DNA from: Nocardia vinacea NBRC 16497
GTDB taxonomy: Bacteria; Actinomycetota; Actinomycetes; Mycobacteriales; Mycobacteriaceae
DNA: 64,000 bases
Assembly: GCF_000308835.1 (NCBI RefSeq)
Contig: NZ_BAGN01000202.1
Span: forward strand, 1 to 64,000
Reading direction: 5' to 3'
Shown: in pieces, positions 16,327 to 24,789 of the stretch
Layout of the letters: each line of letters begins with the position of its first letter
Position numbering within the stretch: the stretch's first letter is position 1
Notes under the pieces: model-generated
The model's database searches: none
Seen by the model: the letters and a program-made list of their open reading frames with translations, nothing else
Told to the model about the DNA's origin: nothing
Made by a program: the position numbers and the translations under genes

Positions 16327-17034
16327 TCAGGACGGCGCGGTGATCTTGGTAATGACGGTGCTGCCCTCGTGGGGCGCGACGGTGACGAACTGTCGATAGG
16401 TGCGCACCGTCGCATCTAGTCGGAACTCGGTGATGACGACATCGAAGCGACCGTCGGGCATCGGGGTGATCATTACGCAGTGCTGGGTGCCGGGCGGAAT
16501 CGATTTGATGCCCGCATCGATCAATGCGACCGAGGACACCGCCGCGTCCGCTGTCGTCAGCGCGCGGGCATCCGCACCCGAGCGGGTCACATAGTAGGCA
16601 TATTGGAAGGCCAGGATCACATCCGGCCCGGATTCGGTCGACCCGGTTCCGTTGCCGCGCACCAACTGTTCGGTGCGCGTCGGCTCGCAGTTCGGTCCGC
16701 CGCCGAGCACCCGATCGGTGATCGTGGCCGTCGACTGCCGGGTATTGCTCGCCTCGGCCGTGTACACGAGCACCAATGCCACCGCCGCCAGCGTCCCGAA
16801 GACCGCGGCACTGCCGACCAGCCAGGGCCGACGCGGCGGACGCCGCTTCCGACGGTGTGGGCGCGTCGGGGGGAGGACACGTGGCGCGGGGCCGGGCGGG
16901 AGCATGCCCGGCCACAGCGGATCGGCCGAGCGACTCCCGCGCGTGCCGACGTGCCGGGGGATGGCAGCCGGCGGGGTCGGTGAACTCTGCGCGGCGGTAT
17001 TGCCGCCGGACTCGGCTGTGTTCGACGACACCAT
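16327..17034 (-). CDS. Membrane-anchored protein of unknown function with extracytoplasmic domain
   Basis: A 235-residue protein with a proline-rich basic cytoplasmic N-terminus (about 1-70, ending RRKRRPPRRPW), one transmembrane helix (LVGSAAVFGTLAAVALVLVY, about 72-92), and a soluble outer domain of about 140 residues with two cysteines (GPNCEPTR and QHCVMI) that could form a disulfide. The outer domain includes DVILAFQYAYYVTRSG and a mixed beta C-terminus. This architecture is common in Nocardia and Mycobacterium accessory envelope proteins. No family could be named. It is convergent with udgB, 8 bp apart. Confidence 0.75.
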   Translation of the reverse strand: MVSSNTAESGGNTAAQSSPTPPAAIPRHVGTRGSRSADPLWPGMLPPGPAPRVLPPTRPHRRKRRPPRRPWLVGSAAVFGTLAAVALVLVYTAEASNTRQSTATITDRVLGGGPNCEPTRTEQLVRGNGTGSTESGPDVILAFQYAYYVTRSGADARALTTADAAVSSVALIDAGIKSIPPGTQHCVMITPMPDGRFDVVITEFRLDATVRTYRQFVTVAPHEGSTVITKITAPS

Positions 17035-17487
17035 GATCTCGCCACACCCCTTCACCGGTGCCGCTGGGGCGACCCTTTCAATGCCGTTGTGCAATAACAA
17101 GATTGCATAGATGCGTCGGTAAGGCGACAGAATGGGCCGGAGAGAACCGGTCAATGGACCAGCACGCTACGCCCGAATCGGTCGCGGATGAGCGCGGTTC
17201 CTGCGACTTTGGAGGTTTCCCACAAGCGCCGGGCCGAAGGTTCGTAACGACGGGCATACCATGATCAATCCGCGCCGGTATGCTCTTCCGGGAACGATGT
17301 CCAGCGAAAATACCAGCTCAGCAGCGCATTTCGGTGCATGCGGCGGCATAGTAGAACGCCTGCGACGATGCCGCACGACAACGATGTCCGGCCGCCGTAG
17401 TCCGTCGAACGCCTGTCCAATTCAGATAAGGCACTCGCCAGGACACCGAAAACCGCGTTATCGGAAGAGAAACCAGGAGCGACTCTC
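17035..17487. other. Intergenic region between divergent genes
   Basis: 453 bp without a supportable gene; the short open frames here lack homology-like motifs. It should hold the promoters for the membrane protein (left) and the ketosynthase (right). One inverted repeat, TGCAAT-6-ATTGCA, lies at 17090-17107, 56 bp upstream of the leftward start. Confidence 0.6.
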
Positions 17488-18738
17488 GTGCGAAACCTCT
17501 TTGCTGCCGACGGGCGATTCCCGAATGTCGTCGTGACGAGTCTCGCGGCGACCACCTCCATCGCGGGTGATGTCGACGCGACTTGGAAGGGACTCCTCAA
17601 CGGCGAAAGCGGAATCGACGTGCTGGAGGATCCCTTCGTCGAGGAGTACGACCTGCCCGTCCGCATCGGCGGTCACTTGAAGGTTCGCCCCGAAACCCTG
17701 CTGACGCGGGTCGAACAGCGGCGGATGGCCTACGTCGAGCAGCTCGCGACGGTTCTCGGGCGCGAGGTGTGGCGCAATGCGGGCAGTCCGGAGGTGGATC
17801 CCGAGCGGCTCGGTGTGGCGATCGGCACCGGGCTCGGCGGCGCGGATGCGATCACCGATGCGAACACCAAGCTGAAAAACGGTGGCTACCGCAAGATTTC
17901 GCCATTGGCCGTGCAGATGATCATGCCGAATGGTCCCTCGGCGGTCGTGGGTCTGGAATTGAAGGCGAAGGCAGGCGTGATCACGCCGGTCTCGGCGTGC
18001 TCGTCGGGGTCGGAGGCAATCGTCAACGCGTGGCGCATGATCGCGATGGGTGACGCCGATATGGTCGTCACCGGCGGCGTCGAGGGATACATCGATGTAC
18101 TCCCGATCGCGGCGTTCACCATGATGCGCGCGATGAGCACCCGCAACGACGACCCGAAGGGCGCCTCGCGTCCCTTCGACAAGGATCGCGACGGTTTCGT
18201 CTTCGGTGAGGCCGGTGCGCTGATGGTCCTCGAGACCGAGGAGCATGCCAAGGCTCGTGGCGCGACCATCCACGCGCGCCTGCTCGGTGCCGGCATCACT
18301 TCCGACGGATACCATTTGGTCGCTCCCGCCCCTGATGGCGATGGCGCGGCACGCGCGATGACCCGGGCCATGCAGATCGCAGGTCTCACCCCGAAGGACA
18401 TCACCCACATCAACGCCCACGCGACCGCTACCCCCATCGGTGACACCGCCGAGGCGAACGCGATCAACAAAGCCGTGGGTAACCACGCTTCGGTCTACGC
18501 GCCGAAATCCGCGTTGGGACATTCGATCGGCGCGGTGGGCGCACTGGAATCGATTCTGACCGTGCTCAGCATCCGCGACGGTGTCGTGCCGCCGACCCTG
18601 AACCTGGACAACCTCGATCCCGAAATCGATCTGGATGTCGTGCACGGCGAGGCGCGCAACCAGGAGATCGAGTACGCGATCAACAACTCGTTCGGCTTCG
18701 GCGGCCACAATGTCGCGCTCGCCTTCGGCCGGTACTAG
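17488..18738 (+). CDS. Beta-ketoacyl-ACP synthase II (KasA/KasB/FabF family)
   Basis: A condensing enzyme that extends acyl-ACP chains with malonyl-ACP. The 416-residue length and residues match FAS-II ketosynthases: nucleophile Cys in VSACSSGSEA near residue 171, HATATPIGD near 310, GHSIGAVGA near 345, and the closing NNSFGFGGHN. N-terminal similarity to mycobacterial KasA/KasB suggests a role in meromycolate or other long-chain elongation. It stands alone, away from a fabD-acpM-kas cluster, so it may be a dedicated isoform. The start is GTG 17488, after GGAGCG. It overlaps the convergent GNAT gene by 4 bp. Confidence 0.88.
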   Translation: MRNLFAADGRFPNVVVTSLAATTSIAGDVDATWKGLLNGESGIDVLEDPFVEEYDLPVRIGGHLKVRPETLLTRVEQRRMAYVEQLATVLGREVWRNAGSPEVDPERLGVAIGTGLGGADAITDANTKLKNGGYRKISPLAVQMIMPNGPSAVVGLELKAKAGVITPVSACSSGSEAIVNAWRMIAMGDADMVVTGGVEGYIDVLPIAAFTMMRAMSTRNDDPKGASRPFDKDRDGFVFGEAGALMVLETEEHAKARGATIHARLLGAGITSDGYHLVAPAPDGDGAARAMTRAMQIAGLTPKDITHINAHATATPIGDTAEANAINKAVGNHASVYAPKSALGHSIGAVGALESILTVLSIRDGVVPPTLNLDNLDPEIDLDVVHGEARNQEIEYAINNSFGFGGHNVALAFGRY

Positions 18739-19586
18739 CGGACGAGAATGGCGCGCGGGTAGAGCAGCTGGAATCCGAGCTTCTGCACGTTCTGCTGCGA
18801 CTTCGAACCCGGCAGTGTCGTAACCACCGCGAGGTCACAACCGGCGGCCGCCGCCGCGGCGAGGCGCATCGACAGCAGTGCGCCCTGCACACCGCGGCGG
18901 CGGAATTCGGGAAGGGTTGCCGCACCGCATAATTGGGCTACGCCGTCGCTGAGGCGCAGGCTCGCACCGCCGGCGGGCTTACCGTCGATCATGGCGAGCG
19001 ATCCGACGAAACCGCTCGTCGCGGTGAGATCCCGCTCGGCCTGTTCGAGGGCCTCGCGCGGGAAGTCCTCGTGCGAGGCGACGCCCTGGGTGTCCGGGGT
19101 GGCGAAGCCGTCGACGACGACGTTCACCCAGGTCTCGAATTCGTCGTGCCCGACATCGCGGATCTCGATGTCCTCGATCGGCTGCGCCTGCCGCCCCGGC
19201 TCGAGCCGCAAGCCCAACACGTTCTCGAATCCGAACAGCACGTAGCCGCGCCGCGTCAGGCGTTCGACAACGGCCGGATCGGCCAGCGTGGAGACCTCGA
19301 CCTGGACCGGCGCCTCTCGCTCGGCGAAGGCTTGTTCGACCGCGTCCAACTCGGCGTCATCGAAGGCAGCGCCGTTCATGCCGACGCCGACCACCTTGTC
19401 GAGCGGCGAACCCGGGCCCGCCCACACCGCGAGGCCACCGCCGATGGGGCGCACCAGTACTCGCTGCTGCGGGTCCCGGTGGGCGGCCGCGCGAGCGCCC
19501 TCCTCGATCAGCGTCCGTTCGGCGTGCTCCACCCGTGCGGCGAGGTCCTGTCCGGCGAACAAACTCGGGGCGAATTCAGTTGGCAT
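18735..19586 (-). CDS. GNAT-family N-acetyltransferase
   Basis: A 283-residue protein whose C-terminal half is a GNAT domain: GFVGSLAMIDGKPAGGASLR, then the acetyl-CoA-binding segment LPEFRRRGVQGALLSMRL near residue 225 (R-x-x-G-x-x-G/A type), and VQKLGFQLLY at the end. The N-terminal half looks like a degenerate second GNAT unit (FEREAPVQVEV-like sheet region), common in actinobacterial tandem GNATs. The substrate is unknown. It converges with the ketosynthase gene and is divergent from the alpha/beta-hydrolase gene. Confidence 0.85.
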   Translation of the reverse strand: MPTEFAPSLFAGQDLAARVEHAERTLIEEGARAAAHRDPQQRVLVRPIGGGLAVWAGPGSPLDKVVGVGMNGAAFDDAELDAVEQAFAEREAPVQVEVSTLADPAVVERLTRRGYVLFGFENVLGLRLEPGRQAQPIEDIEIRDVGHDEFETWVNVVVDGFATPDTQGVASHEDFPREALEQAERDLTATSGFVGSLAMIDGKPAGGASLRLSDGVAQLCGAATLPEFRRRGVQGALLSMRLAAAAAAGCDLAVVTTLPGSKSQQNVQKLGFQLLYPRAILVR

Positions 19587-19798
19587 GAGGCATTCCTACC
19601 TTGTCGGTAGCACCGGATTCACCTGGTTTTACCACCGGTCGGGTTCGGCGTGTCGCTCGTTCTGGTTCGGTCATCGATTCACTTGTGGCCGTCCTGTGTG
19701 ATCCTCGGTCCGGCGACGCGCTATCCGACCACGGGCGGTGGTCCGAATCCGACTCCAGAAGGTGGTTCGGCAGACGGGCGGCGAACTATCGTGAGCGT

Positions 19799-20689
19799 AT
19801 GCCTGTTACCGACGGTACCGAACCGCCAGTCATCTCCGGTGTGCGCCGGTCGTTCGTGACAGCCCGCGATGTCCGGTTCCACGTCACCGAATCCGGACCC
19901 GAGGACGGTCGCCCGGTCGTGCTGCTGCACGGCTGGCCACAGCACCACTACGCCTATCGGGATCTCCTCGCCGACCCGCCCGAAGGACTCCGGATCATCG
20001 CCCCTGACCTGCCCGGATACGGCTGGTCGGGTCCCGCGCCGCATCGGTGGTCGAAGGAGGAGGTCGCCTCCGATGTGTTTGCGCTCCTCGATGCGCTCGG
20101 CCTGGAGCGGGTACTGCTCGTCGGCCACGACTGGGGCGGCTACATCGGTTATCGCATGGTGCTGCGCGAACCCGACCGCTTCGATGGCTATCTGGTGCTG
20201 AATATGGCCCATCCGTGGGTACCGCCGACGACGGTCATGCGACAGATCTGGCGCTTCCTCACCTACCAGCCGCTGGTCGCCACGGTGGGCGTACCGCTGC
20301 AGCAGCGCACCCGCTTCCTCGAATGGCTCATCAGCGGGGCGATCACCGACCGCAGCAGGGTCAGTCCCGAAGTGATCCGCATCTTCGCCGACCGCTTCCG
20401 AGATCCGGTCTGCGCCCGCGCCGCCACCGACACCTACCGCACCTTCTGGCTGCGCGAAATACCGGATGCCGCACGTCATCCCGAACGCCGCCGTGTCACC
20501 ATCCCGATCCGCGTCCTCTTCGGCGTCGACGACCCCGCCGTCCACCGCTCCCTCGCCGCCGCCGAAACCGCCCGCGGCGCCGACGACTACACCTTCGAAC
20601 CGGTAACCGGCTGTGGACATTTCGTCGCCGACGAACGCCCCGAACTCGTTCGCGCCCGCTTGATCGAACTCGCGGCTGACACGAAGTAG
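19799..20689 (+). CDS. Alpha/beta-hydrolase, epoxide hydrolase/haloalkane dehalogenase-like
   Basis: A 296-residue hydrolase with oxyanion motif LLHGWPQHHY near residue 40, nucleophile elbow GHDWGGYIGY near 108 (Asp nucleophile, so epoxide-hydrolase type, not an esterase), a variable lid, LFGVDDPAVH with the acidic residue near 245, and catalytic His in GCGHFVADERPE near 275. It probably opens epoxides or hydrolyses related electrophiles; the substrate is unknown. ATG 19799 is preferred because the upstream frame to 19601 is not conserved. A leader peptide and SDR gene follow on the same strand. Confidence 0.88.
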   Translation: MPVTDGTEPPVISGVRRSFVTARDVRFHVTESGPEDGRPVVLLHGWPQHHYAYRDLLADPPEGLRIIAPDLPGYGWSGPAPHRWSKEEVASDVFALLDALGLERVLLVGHDWGGYIGYRMVLREPDRFDGYLVLNMAHPWVPPTTVMRQIWRFLTYQPLVATVGVPLQQRTRFLEWLISGAITDRSRVSPEVIRIFADRFRDPVCARAATDTYRTFWLREIPDAARHPERRRVTIPIRVLFGVDDPAVHRSLAAAETARGADDYTFEPVTGCGHFVADERPELVRARLIELAADTK

Positions 20690-20758
20690 CCCATGCCACT
20701 TCGGCTTTCGCGCCCAAGCCTGGATAATGCGACCGTTGGCCGAACTGAGGAGAGACCC

Positions 20759-20815
20759 GTGAGCGAGCGAATCAACAGCACAGCGCCCTGCAGCGCTGGC
20801 AAGGTGCGGTCATGA
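20759..20815 (+). CDS. Putative 18-residue leader peptide overlapping the SDR start
   Basis: GTG at 20759 follows a strong ribosome-binding site (GAGGAG) and opens an 18-codon frame, MSERINSTAPCSAGKVRS. Its TGA overlaps the ATG of the next gene as ATGA. The SDR itself has only a weak site (AAGGTGCGG), so ribosomes finishing the leader could reinitiate on it. The peptide is basic at its end and has one Cys. No regulated terminator is apparent. Whether it is translated is not known. Confidence 0.5.
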   Translation: MSERINSTAPCSAGKVRS

Positions 20816-21615
20816 GCCGACTGGCAGTCGTGACCGGTGCGTCGTCCGGCATCGGAAAGGCAACGGCCGCGGCCCTGGTGGCGCGCGGCTTCCAAGTGAT
20901 CGGGACGAGCCGGAATCCGGAGTCGATCCCGGCCGCCGACCGAGTGGCGGAGGTCGACTATCGCGCGCTCGATCTGACCGATGCCGAGTCGATTCGCGAA
21001 TTCGTCGACGGGCTGGATGGTGTCGATGTGTTGATCAACAATGCCGGCGAAAGCCAGGCCGGACCGCTGGCCGAACTACCGACCGCGGCAGTCGAACGGC
21101 TGTTCCAGCTCAATGTGCTCGGGCCGGTCGCGCTCACCCAGGCCGTGCTTCCCGGAATGCGGAGCCGTGGATATGGGCGGGTGGTCATGGTCGGCTCCAT
21201 GCTCGCCAGCTTTCCGATGCCGTACCGGTCCTCTTATGTCGCAACCAAGGCGGCCGTGCGGGGATTCGCCACCGCGGCTCGATTCGAGGAGTCGCCGTTC
21301 GGCGTGTGGATCACCGCCGTCGAACCGGGCCAGATCGATACCGGGCTGCGTGAGCGGCGCACCAAGTACATCGACGAGAACTCCCCGCACACCGCGGATT
21401 TCACCCGCTTCATGACCGCTCTCGATCAGCAGCAGGCCAAAGGCATTACGCCACAACGGGTTGCCGCCACCATCGTCGCCGCCGTCGAAGACCGGCGGCC
21501 GCGGCCGTTGTATGCGGTCGGTAGCAATGCACCCGCCATGTTCGCGCTGCGTCGCCTGTTGCCGCGCACGGTCATCGAGAAGGTCATCGCCAGGGCCTAC
21601 GGGTTGTCCCGGTGA
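20812..21615 (+). CDS. Short-chain dehydrogenase/reductase
   Basis: A classical SDR of 267 residues: VVTGASSGIGKAT at the N-terminus, LDLTD near residue 58, NNAGESQ near 78, catalytic Ser in MVGSMLASFPM and YVATK near 142. The tail (LPRTVIEKVIARAYGL) resembles SDRs that carry an amphipathic C-terminal helix. The substrate is not known. It follows the putative leader peptide with a 4-bp overlap and lies 122 bp after the alpha/beta-hydrolase gene, so the two enzymes could act on one pathway. Confidence 0.9.
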   Translation: MSRLAVVTGASSGIGKATAAALVARGFQVIGTSRNPESIPAADRVAEVDYRALDLTDAESIREFVDGLDGVDVLINNAGESQAGPLAELPTAAVERLFQLNVLGPVALTQAVLPGMRSRGYGRVVMVGSMLASFPMPYRSSYVATKAAVRGFATAARFEESPFGVWITAVEPGQIDTGLRERRTKYIDENSPHTADFTRFMTALDQQQAKGITPQRVAATIVAAVEDRRPRPLYAVGSNAPAMFALRRLLPRTVIEKVIARAYGLSR

Positions 21616-21781
21616 TCGCTTGCGGTTCGGATCGGTGATCATCGGGGCAGCTGATAGGTCCACGGCAGATACGCCCGTTCGGCTCGAACAACTGCCGGGC
21701 GATCTCCGCCGATGCCGACAAGGTTCGCGACGCAGTGCAGCCGCGAGGCAAATACCGGCGGAGTGTCGCCGCCTTGTTCAT
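21584..21781 (-). CDS. Small hypothetical protein, coupled to upstream gene
   Basis: A 65-residue frame (MNKAATLRRYLPRG at the N-terminus, then a hydrophilic tail) whose ATG overlaps the stop codon of the next gene upstream (ATGA). That overlap is its main support, since the sequence shows no family motif and its 3' end runs into the SDR gene on the opposite strand. It could be a genuine coupled small gene or chance. Confidence 0.3.
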   Translation of the reverse strand: MNKAATLRRYLPRGCTASRTLSASAEIARQLFEPNGRICRGPISCPDDHRSEPQAITGTTRRPWR

Positions 21782-22095
21782 CTGTACCGCGATATACCCG
21801 ACTCTGTCCTCGGCAGCGTCGAAGTCACCGCGATAACCGCCCGACCGGCATCGCGGATGATGCGGTCGAGGTCGTCGATGATGTCGCTGATCGCATCTCG
21901 GGTCCGATCCGCCTGCGCGGATGCGGCCGGCTCCCTGTCGAATTCGATACCGATCTTGTTGAGCTGCAGTCCGGTATCGAGCAGACTTCGAACCAGGTTA
22001 TCCGCGATTTCAGCGAAAGCGACTGCGTCACTGTCCCATTCGCCGCTCTCGGGCTGTCGATGCGTGGCGATGCGGTCGAACTGCGTGTCCCACAT
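21778..22095 (-). CDS. Hypothetical protein with helical bundle character
   Basis: A 105-residue protein, MWDTQFDRIATHRQPESG at the N-terminus, then heptad-rich helices (AFAEIADNLVRSLLDTG, ISDIIDDLDRIIRDAGRAV). The regular helices and absence of low-complexity arginine runs support real coding. It has no membrane segment or signal peptide. ATG 22095 follows GGAAT. It is divergent from the dimeric-barrel protein gene, with 247 bp between them that hold no other gene. No family recognised. Confidence 0.55.
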   Translation of the reverse strand: MWDTQFDRIATHRQPESGEWDSDAVAFAEIADNLVRSLLDTGLQLNKIGIEFDREPAASAQADRTRDAISDIIDDLDRIIRDAGRAVIAVTSTLPRTESGISRYR

Positions 22096-22342
22096 AATAA
22101 TTCCTCTTGCCGGACAGATTCACTGAACTGCCACGGCCGCCGATTGCCTGGAATTCGTTCAGCGCCGGAAGTACCCCGCATTCAGCTACCGCAAACTCCT
22201 CGAGCCGCAGCGGCGGTATCCGGCCACGAACATATGTTGCGCGAAGTATGCTGGGCCTATTGCCATGAGCGCCGCAGCGGAGCAGTGTGAAGATGTCGGT
22301 GGCGCCACCGGGGCGCTGCCCTGAACACCGAGGGAGTCGCTC

Positions 22343-22966
22343 GTGTACGCACGTTCTACCACTATTCAGGCGCAACCCTCCGCTATCGATGCCGGGATTG
22401 CGCATGTACGTGACGAGACAATGCCGGCTTTGGAAGACATACCCGGCTGTGTCGGACTATCGTTGCTGGTCGATCGCCAGTCCGGCCGGTGCATCGTCAC
22501 TACCTCATGGGAAACCGAGGAGGCGATGAACCGCAGCGCCGACCGGGTTCGCCCCATTCGAGATCGCGCGGCCGCGGCATTCGGCGGCGGCGGCACCCAA
22601 ATCGAGCAATGGGAAATCGCCGTCCTACATCGTGACCACCGCGTCCAGCAGGGTGCCTGCGCCCGCGCAGTCTGGATGAGGACCAACCCGGATCGACAGG
22701 ACGCGGGAATCGAGACCTACAAATCCCAAGCCCTGCCCGGCATGGAATCCCTCGAGGGTTTCTGCAGCGCGAGCCTCCTGGTCGAGCGCGAATCCGGCCG
22801 TGGCGTCTCCTGCGTCACCTTCGACACCGCCGAGGCGATGGAACGCAATCGCGAAGACGCAAACGCTCTGCGCGAGCGAATCACCCGTCAGGCCGGAATG
22901 GAGGTGGTCGACATGTGCGAATTCGAGTTGGCCATCGCCCATCTCCGCGTCCCCGAATTGGTGTAG
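22343..22966 (+). CDS. Duplicated dimeric alpha/beta-barrel (ABM-like) protein
   Basis: A 207-residue protein built of two similar halves of about 95 residues. The first has GCVGLSLLVDRQSGRCIVTT then SWETEEAMNRS; the second has GFCSASLLVERESGRGVSCV then TFDTAEAMERN, and both end in a WEIAV/FELAI strand. This is the ferredoxin-like dimeric barrel used by antibiotic-biosynthesis monooxygenases and EthD-like proteins, fused here into one chain. Catalytic activity is unproven; many members are stress-related. The start is GTG 22343 after GGGAG. Confidence 0.75.
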   Translation: MYARSTTIQAQPSAIDAGIAHVRDETMPALEDIPGCVGLSLLVDRQSGRCIVTTSWETEEAMNRSADRVRPIRDRAAAAFGGGGTQIEQWEIAVLHRDHRVQQGACARAVWMRTNPDRQDAGIETYKSQALPGMESLEGFCSASLLVERESGRGVSCVTFDTAEAMERNREDANALRERITRQAGMEVVDMCEFELAIAHLRVPELV

Positions 22967-23079
22967 ATCGCACGGCTGTGGCTCCCGACCGGTTGACCGG
23001 CCGGGAGCCGTCGGCGTCAGTCCGCGGCGAGGCTGCTGAGCAGCCCACCGGTGCGAAAAGCTACACCGTCACCCGGGAA

Positions 23080-24630
23080 TCAAGCTCCGTAAAGCGCCCG
23101 AAGGTCGCGTTTGTACACTTTGCCGGATTCGTCCCGCGGCAGAGTCGTGACCACACGCAAGTGGGTGGGAATCTTATATCGGGCAATCCGGTCGGCAAGC
23201 CCCGCACGAATCGCGCTCTCGGTGAGCGTTGTCCCGGATCGCGCAACCACATGAGCCGCGACCGCTTCCCCCAAATCGCCCGCATGCGGGACGCCGAATA
23301 CGGCGACGTCCTCTACCCCCGCTATTGCAGCGATAGCGGCCTCGATTTCGGCAGGATAGATATTGACGCCTCCCGAGATAATGATCTCGCTGGAACGCCC
23401 TGTGAGGTAGAGATAGCCATCGTCGTCGAGGTACCCGGTATCACCGACGTCGAGGAAGCCAGGAACCGGACCGGCCGCCCCGGCATCGCGGTTGAGGTAC
23501 CGGAAATCGGGCCAGTAGTCGGCACCACGAACGAATACATTCCCGATCTCGTTCGGTGGCAATGGTTTTCCATCTTCGGTAGCGACAACAACATCGGAAC
23601 CGTCTGCGCCACGGCCGACGCTCCCCGGATGTTCGAGCCATTCCGCGGCGCTGATCCAGGTAATGGTGCCCGCCTCGGTACAGCCATAGAACTCGATCAC
23701 AGCATCGCCGAACCACTCGATTGCCGCGCGTTTGACAGCGGGCGGGCACGGCGCCGCAGAGTGGATCAGGTGCGTAAGACTGGAAACGTCATAGCGACAA
23801 GCCATTTCGGCAGGCACCGACAACAGCCGCGACAGCATCGTCGGCACCACCTTGGCCTGAGTGATCCGCCGTTCCGCGACCAGCTGCAGAAATCGCTCCG
23901 CATCCCAACGCGGCATAATCGTAATATTGGTCCCCATCCGCAGCCCCAACACCGCAACCGCATTGGGACTGGTGTGATACAGCGGCCCAGCCACCAACAT
24001 CTGCCCACCAGGCGCCAATCCCATCCGTCTCGCGGTCCCACCCGCGATGGACAGCAGCTGATGCGGCGTCATACGTTCCCGAAGAACACCTTTCGGCGTC
24101 CCTGTAGTACCCGAGGTATATATGAGCCCCATAGAATCCGCGATCGCACCTTCGAGATAGCCGAGCGGTTCGGGATGATCCCGGATCCACTGCTCAACAG
24201 TGCGGTGCCGACCGGTGGGCTGCGCCAACGCCGCGTCGAACCCTGCCTCCTCGAGCAGTTCGGTCGGCATAGCGACCTCGACAATCATCGGCCCCACCCC
24301 GGCTGTCTCGCACGCCTTTTCGATGGTGTCGATGAACTCTGTATGCGCGAGAACGACGCAAGCGCTGCTGTCTTCGAGGACATGCGCAACCTCGGCGGCC
24401 CGCCAGCCGGTATTGATTGGAACGGGATTGGCTCCACAGGCGGCGATCGCAAGGGAGGACTCGAGAAACTCGATGTCGTTGCGCAACATCACCGCGACAC
24501 GATCACCACGAGCAATCCCCGCGGCAATAAACGCCGAAGCAAGACACCCAGCGCGGCGATGCGCCTCCGACTGAGCGCGCACCCGCCCACCGCAGGCGAT
24601 CGTCGGAGCGGCCGAGGACGCATCGTTCAT
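23080..24630 (-). CDS. AMP-dependent acyl-CoA synthetase/ligase
   Basis: An ANL-superfamily enzyme of 516 residues that activates a carboxylate with ATP and passes it to CoA. Motifs: YTSGTTGTPKGV near residue 172, YGCTEAGTITW near 300, DVGDTGYLDDDGYLYL near 395, GRSSEIIISGGVNIYPAEIE near 415 and the catalytic Lys in SGKVYKRDLR near 505. The family includes fatty-acid-, cyclohexanecarboxylate- and aryl-CoA ligases; specificity is not evident. It is isolated, with divergent neighbours on its 5' side, and has no adjacent beta-oxidation genes. Confidence 0.9.
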   Translation of the reverse strand: MNDASSAAPTIACGGRVRAQSEAHRRAGCLASAFIAAGIARGDRVAVMLRNDIEFLESSLAIAACGANPVPINTGWRAAEVAHVLEDSSACVVLAHTEFIDTIEKACETAGVGPMIVEVAMPTELLEEAGFDAALAQPTGRHRTVEQWIRDHPEPLGYLEGAIADSMGLIYTSGTTGTPKGVLRERMTPHQLLSIAGGTARRMGLAPGGQMLVAGPLYHTSPNAVAVLGLRMGTNITIMPRWDAERFLQLVAERRITQAKVVPTMLSRLLSVPAEMACRYDVSSLTHLIHSAAPCPPAVKRAAIEWFGDAVIEFYGCTEAGTITWISAAEWLEHPGSVGRGADGSDVVVATEDGKPLPPNEIGNVFVRGADYWPDFRYLNRDAGAAGPVPGFLDVGDTGYLDDDGYLYLTGRSSEIIISGGVNIYPAEIEAAIAAIAGVEDVAVFGVPHAGDLGEAVAAHVVARSGTTLTESAIRAGLADRIARYKIPTHLRVVTTLPRDESGKVYKRDLRALYGA

Positions 24631-24789
24631 GAGCGCATTCTGTCAGGTACGAAGGTGATGAGCGGTGGCTCATGCGCTGGTGATGCCGATGAACTCGACG
24701 GCGCGGGTGATGGACGACCTTGCTCAGAAACGAGGGTCGCGAACGGTGAGGACGTTGACAGACACCAAAGCCACTGATACTCATATGCT

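Noticed and set aside
17458..18708. 416-codon minus-strand frame opposite the ketosynthase
   Set aside because: Mirror of a gene with all condensing-enzyme motifs; no independent evidence.
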